A stretch of 64,000 nucleotides of DNA from Acanthornis magna (taxonomy: Eukaryota > Chordata > Aves > Passeriformes > Acanthizidae). Positions 49,620 through 62,000 of the stretch are shown here, in pieces. The notes below the pieces were generated by a model. That model did no database searches, was not told where the DNA came from, and saw only the letters and a list, made by a program, of their open reading frames with translations. A program made the position numbers and the translations under genes. Within the stretch, counting starts at the first letter, position 1. Each line of letters opens with the position of its first letter. The stretch is taken from contig JAWUZG010000084.1 in the NCBI GenBank assembly GCA_036785705.1, positions 9,685,501 through 9,749,500 of the forward strand. Reading direction: 5' to 3'.

Positions 49620-50225
49620 GGACCCCTCCAGCTGGACTGCACTGAAAACAATTTGCTCCATTTGGCCACGCTCAAGACCTGCTTTCTAAGGTTGAAAAGA
49701 CTTCTTAAGACTTGTTCCAGTTTTAAAGTATCACTGAAAATTCCTTCAAATATATAACTTTTCTAACCTGTATCACTTCAAAATACACATAGCTATTTAT
49801 TGGTTGCTAAACTAAAGTTATTTAATATGTCTAGAGATAAAACTGTATACCATGAAATGGCCAATGTTTAATCTGGGCTGTGGGGGAATAGGAGCCTGGC
49901 TCTTGAATGGGGAGGAAAACAGAAATCTACAGCAGTAGTAGCATGATAGATCCTTCCTATTACTCCTGTTCTGGCCAAAATAAGGTTGTGGACCATTTTT
50001 TATAAAGCTTTTGTATAATTGTAAGTAAGAGTTGCTTTGCAAAAAAAAAAAAAAAAGGAAAAAAGAGCAAAAAAATTTTAAAAAAGCAAAACTTAAAAAG
50101 GGGAAAAATTTAAAAATATTTAATATTGCTTGGTTTGTTGTGTCAAACTTTAACTTTATATATTTATACGATGTGGTTGCCAAGAATGTTTTCAACAGTA
50201 TTCTAAATAAAGACCCTTATTTATA
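49620..50225 (+). other. MYOD1: MYOD1 3' UTR and poly(A) signal
   Basis: About 600 bases follow the stop codon and end with AATAAA at 50206-50211, so cleavage is expected near 50222-50230. The UTR is AU-rich in its second half, with ATTTA motifs (for example near 49795 and 50160) that can promote mRNA turnover. An A16 run at 50041-50056 inside an A-rich stretch up to about 50115 is a likely site of false oligo(dT) priming. Confidence 0.85.
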
Positions 50226-53200
50226 AAATCTGTGGTGTTATCTTGACTTTCATTAGGGCTTCTAGAATTTCTAGTGAATTTAGGAGTGGTATTAGATCTC
50301 CGCCTTGGCAGGAAGAAGATACAGGCTCTGATTCAGCAGAGAAATCAAGACCATGCTTCAGTTGCACTACTTTGCATAAATAAGCTGCTGGAAAGGGGTC
50401 TACTTTCTTCATATTCTGTCACGGTCATTGCTAAACCAAGACCTGAGCATCACAGGTCATTATTAAAGGGATCAGTAAATAAGCATGCTTCTCCTCCTGC
50501 CCCCAAAACTTAAAATTACATTGTAGGACTTGATCTTAGAAAGATGTGTTGAAACTAGGAATCACAAAAAATTAGACTCTTCAAATTCTAATGTAGTTAC
50601 TGAAACCTGAAGTCATACAACAGTATCTCACAAGACCAGGCACTACATTTTTGGACAAATGTTCACTTTTTTTCTTTCAAGTTCTATTTTCAAGTGTTTG
50701 TACCATGTTCATGTATTCTCAGGTATTAGAAGCTAATTGCAAAGAAGTTTCTGTTGTAAAGTTCAAGTTACAGATCACAGTTTTCCTCAAGTTCAAGTTG
50801 GAATTTAGGCCAAAGATAGACAGTTTTAATTTGGGTTTGAACTTTATGCATCTCTGGCAGCACTGCTCCAGGGATTTACTTCTTGTTTAGAGCCTCTCTA
50901 AAAATAACCAGTGGGCTCTGTTTCATTCAGTATCTATGTGTAACCTTGAAAGCTGGCTGTGCAACTGAAAAATGTTAAGCCCTGAGCTGGTTGTCATTGG
51001 AAAGTAACCATCAGGGCATTTCTGTGCATCTGGACAAGAATAACCAGCAACTACAACCTGTTTCTTATCACATATCTATGCTTTATGGATTTTGTATAAA
51101 CATCACAGTAAAATAAAAGCAAAAAACCACGCTGGAAACCAATCTAGGTATCATCATCACCCGTAAGTACTTTGATGACAGATTAGTCATTGTATTCTCT
51201 GTTAGGTGACTATTAATGAGGGAGTTTTGTGCAGCTCTTACCTCTTGAGCAGGAAAAAGAAAGAAGGAACAGCTAATTCCAGGGAATGTCTCCCACTTCT
51301 TTAATCATGTGTGGCCTTGAAGGTCAATGTTCTGTGGAGAGGAGCAAGCTGCTGTGTGTTGATCAGAGCAATGCAGTTGCTTCTCCTTCCTGAGGCAGTC
51401 ATGCTCCAAGCTTGCTGATTTACCTGAAGACAGAGGGGCAGGGAAGGTAGCAGCCATGGGTATTCGTTTCTCATCCATGTGCTTGTAGTCATGGTGGATG
51501 ATAAATTGGTGTCAAGGCACAGGACTGTTCTGTGAAGCAGGCCAGGCTCCCACGGTTTGGAGGGGATGCCGAGGCAGGACTGGCCACTCAGCATCTTCAT
51601 CCAAGTCCAACTTTGTAAAGGTCTCACATCGACTTCCCTGTGGGATGAAAACACTCCAGCCAATAAAGAGTGAGCTTATCCCTTTTATTTTTCCATTAAA
51701 AATAAAAATCAAACTAATTTGAGAATGTCTTAATTTGTACTAGCATGAATCAGGAGGGTCTCTACTAAGGTTGGAAAAATGGCCCAGGTTAGTTGGAAGC
51801 CTGTATCCCAGACTTACAAAAGCTAAGGAGTTGCCTCACAAATCAGGACCTCACACATCATCAATATCATTTGCATTGCCTTCACCAAACAATCAGGCCC
51901 ACAATGGAAAAGGTACCAAAAATGCTTTTGGGAAATACTAAATATCTTGTAGTCCCCGTAATTTGAGGGGACCATTAAATGGCAACCAAAAAGTATTTTG
52001 CCAGCTCAGGAAGGACAGAAGCTCTGGACAACTGGCAACACAGAGTTCATGCCTGCCTTGCTTGCATCCCACTTCTGAGGGACACAATGGGGTACCTGGC
52101 TGTAGGGCTGGCATGGCAGAGCGGGCACAGGTCACTTGTGCTCAACAATGTACACGCAGTTCCACGTGAAGTCATGTATATTGCATTTCACTGATTTATT
52201 TTAGCCACCCGAGTTTCCACATACTCATGTTAATGTTACAACAGAGAACAGGCATTTAGCACATCCCAAAATAGATGGATGGATGATGAAGAAAAAATAT
52301 TCATAGGTTTCCTATGCAGAGCCCATCCTTCTCCCATTGATGTCAGTGAGGAAAGTTCACTGGAGTAAGGCCAAAGGGCGTCAGCACTGATAAATACATG
52401 TTTAGGTTACAGATATGTTTATTTTTTTACTTAGATGAGGAAAGTTGTTCCCTGTGCAATTTCTTCTGTTCCTAATTTCTTCTGTCTGTTTCTAAGGTAG
52501 TAAATATATTTAAAACTAATCCCTGTGCATCAAGAGGACAGCATGTTACTGATAGAATTATATCCCAGTCTATGAGTAACTATTTTGAAGCTAGTAATAT
52601 TTGGATTCAGATTAGTATAGTTCTGACAAAGCCAAGGAGCATAGGCAAGACTGATCCAATATTTACAAACTTTGGTTCTTAAAACTGGGCTTCTGGAGAT
52701 GAATTTAGGCATTTAGGGCTGATCCTATAAGATAAAGTTCAGCCTACCTTAGTCCACAGAAACACTCCAGCATGGGCTCCAAACATCCACTGATAGCCTG
52801 AAAGTCTGTATCACACAGGTTCCAGTTCAATATGATGTTTCCTAAGGAACATTGCCTCCAAAGGGAAAGTCATCCAGATACAAATAATTCAAGGAAAGCT
52901 GTCTTTGAATATAGCAATAAGTGTGCCTCTTAGGAAGGTTTGATTTGACTTGGTAACTTAAGAAAGCGCTGCATGACAAACCCAGTATTACTGGTTCATC
53001 TCATTCAAACCATTGCTATTGTAAAAGTGAAGAGGAATAAATTTATACCTCTCTTATATATACTAAGTGCTCTGATTTTACATTTCATCAGGTCATTTGC
53101 AAGTATGAGAATGAAGAGGATCCTTTTCCTACTTTCAATATTTCACAACAAAGTGCAATAAAATTGCTGGGTTTTCAAACAACGTTAAACAGCATTTCCT

Positions 53201-55480
53201 ACATTATCATTGAAATTGCTACAGAAGTATTTCACATACTGAACATTCAATTTTAGGTAAAAGATATATGAACTATTCCTGGTGTATTTTTCCCTTTGAA
53301 AAGATTTTATTATCTGTATCCAAATATATTAAAGAAATATTAAATTGGCAACTGCTTCACACCAGATGCTGCTCTTCTAAAATGACTTGTCATTTTCGAC
53401 TCAAGATAAAGACCTTACAAAAGCCCCTTGAAAGTGGAAGGAAAAATAATTTTTGTTTTACATCTTATATTTTGCAGAGATACTTGAAAGGTTCAAAGTG
53501 TGCAAAGGGCAAAAACTGCTATCTTCAGAAGAACTACATCCAAAACAGTCAAGGAAACACTTGTACCTCATAGCTCATGAATTTTAATGAGAATAAATTA
53601 ATATTTCCTTTTTGTTTAAAAATTTCCTTGAAATCAGTAGGAATATTTCCAGCTTCAGTATGAATATTTTGAGACTACTGCACATAATACTGTCTGGGAT
53701 AGTGTTCACGTATGAGTGCAAAGGCAGGACAAACTCCCTGCTGCGACCCTTTGCTCGTGCTCTGGTCACTGACCCATTTCTGTCACAACGCTTTCAGATG
53801 TGCCGATCCCCCTGAGCACAACCCTCTGAACAAGCTGCCAGGCTTTAGTGCTCACCTGATCTTGAAACTACAAACCAGAAATTGCCCCCATAATAGTGTG
53901 AAAGCCTACAACTGCTCCTAAATGAGTGTCTGACATGGAGCCTGTGGTAGCAGGGGATGGTATGAAGGTCATTTCACATAACTTGGATGTGGCAGTCTTG
54001 GCTTCGAAAGCAGTAGGTAAAAAGGTCTTTGTAGAGTCAGAGTGCAAATCTCTGACAGCACGACGTAGAGATCATCTTGGGAGGCACATTCAAATACCTC
54101 ATTAAGCACTATTTACTATCAGCTCGCCCTCCCTCAGTCTTTCAAATCACTTGTTTTCTAGTAAAACTGTTGAACAGCCATGACCTCCTCTCCTTGATGA
54201 ATGCGGCATGCTCCCTTCTCAACAGGCTTGTTGCACAACTGGGAATGTCATTAAGTGGAGACCTTTCAATATTTGACATTTCAGTGCTATTGAGGGAGAG
54301 GATGGTCCTTAGCATAAATACAGAAGAGGCTTCAGATAGTCCTTTCCCTCCCCGGACCCACCAGGAATTAGGAAAATGTCTGACATAGAGCCACTTGGGT
54401 TAGTACAAAGAACCTAGAAATTTCCCTGTGAATTTCCCAGAAATCTACCTTTTGCACATACAGACACTTCTGAATAATGACCTTAACAGTGCAAGTTAAT
54501 AGTGAAAACTGAGCTATCCTGTAACCATGGGGTGATAGGAATCATGGGTTTCCCAATAATACAGTCAACATGGCACTGAACTCACATTTTCTTTCTACAT
54601 CAATAACTTTTATCATCTACAGACATCTCAGCATCAACAAGTGTGCTATTTTATGTAATACTCAATAACCTCACATTTATCAATAGGGAGGCAAATACTG
54701 TAACTATTTATAAAAAATTTGCTAAAAACTCTAACAGACAATAACCCACTTAATCACATGATTGAAGGAGGTTATGATTTTGGTTGGGGTGATGGGGTTT
54801 TTTGTTTAGAGTTGGATTCACTCAGAAGTCTGTGTCTCAGCACAGTTACCTAGTGTTGCATGTCCATGGTAGAGAACGGGGGTCTCCCAATCTCCACAGT
54901 CCTCCCTAACCCACCTGAACTGACCTTGAACCTTTTCTGGTCCAATAGCCACATCTGCTGGGAAAAATGTAAACTGCAGTTCTTCCTGAAATCGTTGCTT
55001 GGTGAATTCCATGTTCTTTTTTATCATCTTTCCATAATGTAAGGTTTGTTGGTGCAGAAACAGCAAAAATATTCACAGTCTTCAAGTCAGCACCTGGAGC
55101 CTCATACACTGGGAACATCAGGAAAAATATATTGGAAAAACCAAACTCTTTCCTACCAAGAGCTTTCTACAGAAACAGAGAGAAAAAATTGTAGGAATAG
55201 TATGGTTGGTTGGCTTTTGGCTTTTTTATCACTAGAGAAATTTTGGGGCACCAGTCTATTTTTCTTTGTTTTAAGTGAAAAACAAAGGCAAAAAGAGGGA
55301 GAAAGGGGAAGGTCTTTGAAGGCAGTGTATGGGCTGTGCTGTGAGCAGTGGTTCTGGGGGAGACAGGCTGCTTACCAGAGGGCAGGTAAGGAAGATGCAC
55401 AGAAACAGCAGATGACAGCAGGAGCATGATGTGATTCGCTGGTGACAAAGTCAAGTAGGGCACAAATCTTGGCCACCAGA
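50226..55480. other. Intergenic DNA downstream of MYOD1
   Basis: No exon, CpG island or RNA gene is recognised. A stretch near 52318-52395 ('cccattgatgtcagtg' and following) resembles worn ancient interspersed repeats seen in sauropsids. In other amniotes KCNC1 lies on one side of MYOD1, but I see none of its conserved exons before the end of the window. Confidence 0.55.
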
Positions 55481-56035
55481 CTGCGGGAGGTGATTTTCCC
55501 CTCTACTCTGCTCTGGTGAGACCCCACCTGGAGCACTGCATCCAGCTCTGGGTCCTCAGCGCAGGGGGAATATTGACCTGCTGGAGCAAGTCCAGAGGAG
55601 GCCAACAAGATGATCAAAAGGATGGAGCACCTCTCCTGTGAGGTAAGGCTGAGAGAGTTGGGATTGTTCAGCCTGGAAAAGAGAAGGCTTTGGGGTGACC
55701 TAATTGTGACCTAAAGGGAAAATACAAGAAAGATGAAGAAAAACTATTTAAAAGACCATGTAGTGACAGGACAAGGGGGAATGTCTTCAAACAGAAAGAG
55801 AGTAGGTTTAGATTAGATATTAGGAAGAAATTCTTTACTGTAAGGGTGGTGAGGCACTGGAACAGGTTTCCCAGAGAAGCTGTGGGGTGCCCCATCCCTA
55901 GAAGTGTTCAAGGCCAGGTTGGATGGGGCTCTGAGCAAACTGGTCTAGTGGGAGGTATCCCTGCCCATGGCAGGGAAGCTGGAATGAGATGACCTTTAAG
56001 GTCCTTTCCAACCCCTACCATTTTATGATTCATTT
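55480..56035 (+). mobile_element. CR1 LINE, longest copy in the window
   Basis: It starts near 'gggaggtgattttcccctct', continues with 'gagaccccacctggagcact' and 'gaggccaacaagatgatc' from the end of the reverse-transcriptase region, and runs through the full CR1 3' UTR to 'accattttatgattcatt'. It spans about 555 bases in sense orientation, is 5'-truncated and has a broken coding frame, so it is inactive. Its similarity to the CR1 consensus that I remember is higher than for the other copies. Confidence 0.93.
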
Positions 56036-59000
56036 TATACCTTGGCCACATAACATTCCTTTCTTTCACATTGATACCCTGCTTCAGAATCCTAAACCAA
56101 ATAAAGCAACGCCTTTTTTTTCCTGTGGGTTTCCTGCGGCGGGAGCCTAGACAATCCACATCTGAGAGCTGCTACTTGCTGCAGTGTGAAAGGGAGGTAC
56201 ATTATTGAACCAACAGACAGTGTGTAGCTTTTCTCCAGGCCACCGGAGGGCAGCCTTTCCATGAAAAACAGGACTTGGACATCTTTTCTTTAGTGCACAT
56301 ATTCCTGTTTTTTTCCCCCGCTAAACTCTCACATCTAACTGTTTCTCAGCTCAGGTAGAGAGCATCATTTCACACCATGACAACTGAAATCAATGAGCCG
56401 AATTCCTACCCAGTGTAAATTCATCATTCTTGCTGGCAGTTGACACAGTATTGGTACCCCTATCTATTGGAATTACTACGGCAAATACAAACTTACAGTT
56501 TGAGTTTGGATGCTCAAAGATGCATTTTCATGGAAAAAACCACAGGCATTGTATCTCTATGGAAAGGTATCCCTATGTGTGTCCTAAAGGTTGGAATGAA
56601 GACCATCACAGAGCAAAGCATTTATACTACAGCTTGTAAAGGGAGACCTGTTCTTCAACCAGGGCACGTAATGCTCTCATTACAGATCTAATGCCATAGA
56701 AATACAAATGTAGGAGGGTTCATGTGTCACACATGTTCTTTTGTATGGGACAGGCCAGACTTGCTTCCCTTTGTTCCCTTTGGAAAGGAAGTATGGTATG
56801 TGCTAGGCACACATGCTCCACACTCTCAAAGGCTGTCCTCTACAGAACTACACACTTGAAACAGCTTGCAGTTGAAAGCCAGCTGCACAAAATGTAGTCC
56901 CAAACATGCCTTTCAAAAGCTTCACAAATGCCAATTACATTAAGCGATATGAAAAAAAGCAACCAAGTAATGTGCCTAATTAACAAAGCTAGAGATGGAG
57001 CCAGCCACTTGGTTTGAAGTACTTCCAAGAGAGATGTTAAATGCAATGGTCAGGGTAACTCTGGAAGAAATAAATTAACATGCTGGGTTAATATTTCAAG
57101 CTCTGTGGGAGTAAAAAGTGTGTGCGGTAAGGGGAAACAAAGGTAAAAATATCACAGGGTGCTATTTTGTTTGTTTGTTTGCCAAGGACACTTTAGCTTT
57201 TGCCATTTATTATTCTTCACGGTATGCTAGAAATTATGCAAGAAGACATAAAAGTGTCAGCATTGCGTCACTGGATTGCCTAAAATTATCTTTTACCCAC
57301 CTGTTAAATCTTGGCTCAAGGTCGTGAGAAACGACCATTTGGAGTGAATGGATTACGAGACAGACACATTAATGAAAAATATCTTAGTAGGGTTCTTTTC
57401 TCTTTAGTACTATCTGCAACCACAGCTTAAAAGATTCCCCACCACCATAGGACAGCAGGGTTTTTTCTGGTCCTCATAGCTAAGAACTGACTGACAGCTG
57501 CCTGGTTCCAATTCTTAGATACCTGTGGTTGGGGAAGCTCAGGCCATCACAAACTCTCAAGTTCCAGCAAGTAGCGTGGCTTGAATCCATTCCAGTACTC
57601 ATCTGTTGGCAGCTGTTTCCATCTGCTCCTTCTTGAACCGTTCTGCTCAGTCCCTAGGGAAGAGCAGGAAGATTGTCACGCAATGAACTCGCTTGTTGCG
57701 AGCTGGCTGCTCATGTTTTACCCGAATCTGTCATTTCACCTCATCTGCTCTCTGGCCTTTTTTTGCCATAAGAATTCTGAGTTCTGCTGTGCATCTAAGA
57801 GGGGAAAAAATTAAAAATAAAAGCTACTCCTCAAATGTGGGTGCCAAAATGTTACTGCTTCTTTTAAGTACAAAGAACTATTATTAACAAAAGATACAGA
57901 AAAGATTGATCAGATCACTTAGTCCTCACAGCTGTTAGGTACAAAGTGATTCCTACATGTCTGTTTTCTAGCTAAAAGTGTCTGACATACCTTCACTTTG
58001 TGATGAGAGAAGGCAGATGCCCTTCAAGCATCCCATGACCATTACCTGTGGCCTTTTTTTGCTTGGTATTGTGGTAAAATACACAATGAAGAAAGGGAAA
58101 AAAATCCTAAAAATAACATTTTCTATTTTAGACACCACTGTTTATGTTTTCAGACTTGCAGCTGAGCCTTTAGGAACTTTGGTTGACTGAGCAAATATCT
58201 GTGTACATAAGGCTCCTCTATTAATTTGTCCCATTGCTATTTATGTACTTGTTAACTCGATATCTACACATTAACATTAATTGGCCAGAGTAACCAAAAG
58301 ATTTTACATTTTCTTAACCAAGATAATTAGTTTTATATTTTCACTTTTAAAGTTTTAATTAATACTTTGATATACTATCTCTAGTCCGATTTCCAACGGG
58401 ACCAAATACCCCCAAAACTCTTGGGCCTTGAAAACTTTCAGGTGTGCCTGAAAACGTAAACCTTTGTTCAGAAACAGCTTTTTCTTTTTTTTAATCCCAA
58501 AATACCTGAAAGTACATCCCTAAATATAATGATAAGAATATAAGGACCCTGCAGATCCTACTCAGTCTTGGGCAGGGAGGGGAGAAATAGCCAATAAGAG
58601 AAGCAATACAACAAAATATGGAAACAAAGCTGAAGAAGATTGCGTTAGTAACCCAAATACAATCATCTGGATTTTGCCCTAACCAGAATTATACATATTT
58701 GGGGATATATTGGTCAAAACACCTCCTGAGGGCTGTACAAGCATAAACCCAGGAAAACTGACAGTAATTTCACTGACTTCCCATGTCACCTTTTCTGTGG
58801 TGCACTGTCCTTCAGAGCACACATGTCTCTGTTTGAATTATGCAATGGTCAAACTGAGCCACAGAAACACAGCACCACTTCAGCACTTCTGCATGAAGAC
58901 CTTTCCATATAATGAAAAGTTCTTAAGGGGTTTGGCATGATAAAGCAAATAAGAAACATCTTTGTCCGTATCCTGCATTACTACCACACAAGCAGTCTTT

Positions 59001-62000
59001 TCCTCCACTTTTTAACAGGCAGGGCAAGCTGGAGAACAATCTCAGAAGAACCTGTAGAAATCTACTTTATTTTGTATTACAGGGGAAAATTTTCAAAGAA
59101 AAAGAGGTCTTTATTATAGATTCGAGAACTGGACACTGCTTTTTTCTCATTCCTTCATAGGAAAGCAAATAAACGTGCTATTGTAGATTCTCTTGGGATG
59201 AGAATCCATCCTAGAAGAACAGAAAGATCTAATTTTGTACGAGAATGGAGCATATCTGAAGGAAGACCCAATTCTGATTTCTTGCAGGCCGACTGTGAGT
59301 ATCTTGTCCCACTGTGATCTTTCTCTGCTTCCTCATTATTCCCCAATTCCTTCTACTGCTGGACTACCTACAGGCAAAGACTACAACAACAAAACCTGGC
59401 AGAATCCACAGATGAATCAGACTGAATCAGTAAACAATGACTAAAAGTGCAGTGTCATAGGAACAAGCATATCACTGTGCTTCTTAAGCTAAATCATTTA
59501 AATACAAACCTGCTGCAAATCTTGCAGGTTACCAGGAATTCTAGCCACAGTCTGGAGGGCTGGTGTAGTCCTTTTGCACTGGGATTCCTACAGATGTCTT
59601 TCCCAGGTCCTGGAATCTCTGGGTAGAGTTTCTTCCTGCTTCTGGAGTGCAGAAGAACCATTCATTATAGTATGTCCCACAAAAGAAAGGCAGAGGACAA
59701 GCTAATAGAGGTGCCATCCCTTCACTATTGCCTTTAATCTAGCTCTCAACACTTCATTTAACTGGAACAAAAGACTGCTGTTAATGTAAGCCACGGGCTC
59801 AGGCATGAGACAGGATAAAGAAACCTGAATTCCCAGCAGCTGGGCCAAGATTTGGGACAGCAAGTGGATTTTGCTTTCCATTTACTCACACTTACATTGT
59901 ATAAATCGTGGCTATTGACAAAAGAAATGCAGCAGATTTCATCCTCAGTGTCAATTATTTAACTAGCATCACTGAACTATTATTCTTTATATCTCTTCAG
60001 AGGCAGCATTCAAATAATTACTTCAACAGGATTAAATGTCATATTTCATGGGACTGGCTGCGTAAATATTTACAAAGCTAGAGAACAGAAAAGACATCTC
60101 AGAGTTATTGATTCATATCAAATATTGAGAAGCTGGGTTAATCAAGGGATTTAAGCAATGCTTTAAACCTTTGAGTCAGCATTGTTGAGATTTATTTAAA
60201 TTACTCTTACCTTTCAACATCTAAAGTTTTACAAATCGTTTATAACAATAAAGACTTACAGGCCATTTTCCCATCTGCTTGTCTAAGAACATTTCAGTTA
60301 CTATTGTGAACTCAGAGTAGGCTGAAGAAGTAATAACAGCTGTGAAAGTGAATCATTCAACAAAAATAAAGTTCTCATTTCAGTGATGAAAAAAAGAGAA
60401 GAAAGAAATGTTCTAATTATTTTGATGCATTAGAGAAATAGTCAGCTGATGGGCAAGCACATACATTTTATAAAATGGAGCATATTCTGTACTCCTCTGT
60501 CAAAAACAGACTCTATTTTTTTCTTTTTTTCTTTTGGTGGTTAAATGAAAAAGATACGCTTGCAGCACTGAGAGCTGCATGCCTTTTTCAAGAAAAGACT
60601 AGCACCTCCTGTTCTGCATTCTGTATATAGTAGTTGTGAAATACATATGTCTGTATCTATGTGTTTGTGTCTGTTGCTATGTTCATGCACCTGCAAATTG
60701 GCTGAGATCTTAAAAACGTAATGACAGAATGACAGCATTAGTAGAGTTTTGTTTTCAGAAAAAGCTGACTAGGCCAGCCTGAGAAAGTGAAGGACCTTTT
60801 AGGACTCCCCAACTCAAATCAACCAATAAAATAAAGCCAAGTCCCTGGCCCTTTCTGAAACTGTAGCTAGGAGTTGGAGTATGGTAGGAGTTAAATATTT
60901 TCGACCTATGTGCGCTCTTTTGGCGATGCAGATTCAGAGCCCCCAGGATGACTGAGCTCAGCTCACAGTAACACAAGTTTAGATAAGGGTGTTTTTGTTA
61001 TGTGCTGACAGGAAACTTCCAATTGCGTCAGCTCAATTTTCCTCATTACCAGCTGTTTTTTTGCTGGATCGCACCTAGATCAGCATGAAGACGACAAGGG
61101 ACAAATCTATATCCTTCCATAATTCCGCATTGTAACAAAGTGGCACATTAGCCGTATGCCTAATTTCAGACACCTAAAGTAGATTTTGCTGTGATTTAGC
61201 CCCATAATTTCTTGAGGAACAATTACTTTTGTTTTGACAAATGTCTCATCAAAGACAAATCCTGACAAAATTTAACAGCCTTATCAAGAGGATGTGCTCC
61301 AAGAGAAGAACAGTGCCTCACCCAGTAAGAAGCTGGGGGTGAGACAGAACTCAGCAGTTGTTTGCAGTGCTTATTGTCCTTCTTGCCAGGAAGGAGCAGT
61401 CTCCTCTTCCCCTACAGGAAAGACAGTTTGGAAATCTCCCTAGGCCTTCAGCAAGCAGAAGAACACCACTTCCACCACCTCACCTTACTTGTGTGCACCA
61501 TCTCCATCATTGTATCTGCTTAGTTCCATCTCCTAAAAATTTTCAGCAAAACCAAATGGATTCAGATAGGAGTTTATCTTAGTTAATGAAGTGAGTAAAG
61601 ACCAAAGATGATCTCTAACATGTCACAATATTACTTCCATTTTTTTTCCAGAGCAGTATCCATTTGTCTCATAGTTTGATGTGCACTTTCTGCAGGATCC
61701 CAAAGGAATTTGCAAATCAAAGAGAACCTTCACTCACAAATGTCAGCCCAGTACAAATGGTTGAAGAACAAATGTAACTCATCAGGCAGAGCACTGCAAA
61801 TTCTTCTCAGCCTAAAGCAAAACCCATGCAACAGTTGAAAAACACGGTTGGAAATGAAGTACATATTCAAGGAAACCTGAAATAATTAAGAATAAAAAAT
61901 CCAGCTATAAAAGTGCAGGAACTAGCATTTAGCCATAACTTCTGCTGCTCTTGTTGCTCTCATTAAAAACATCATGACTTCTTTGCTTCAGGTTTTGGGC

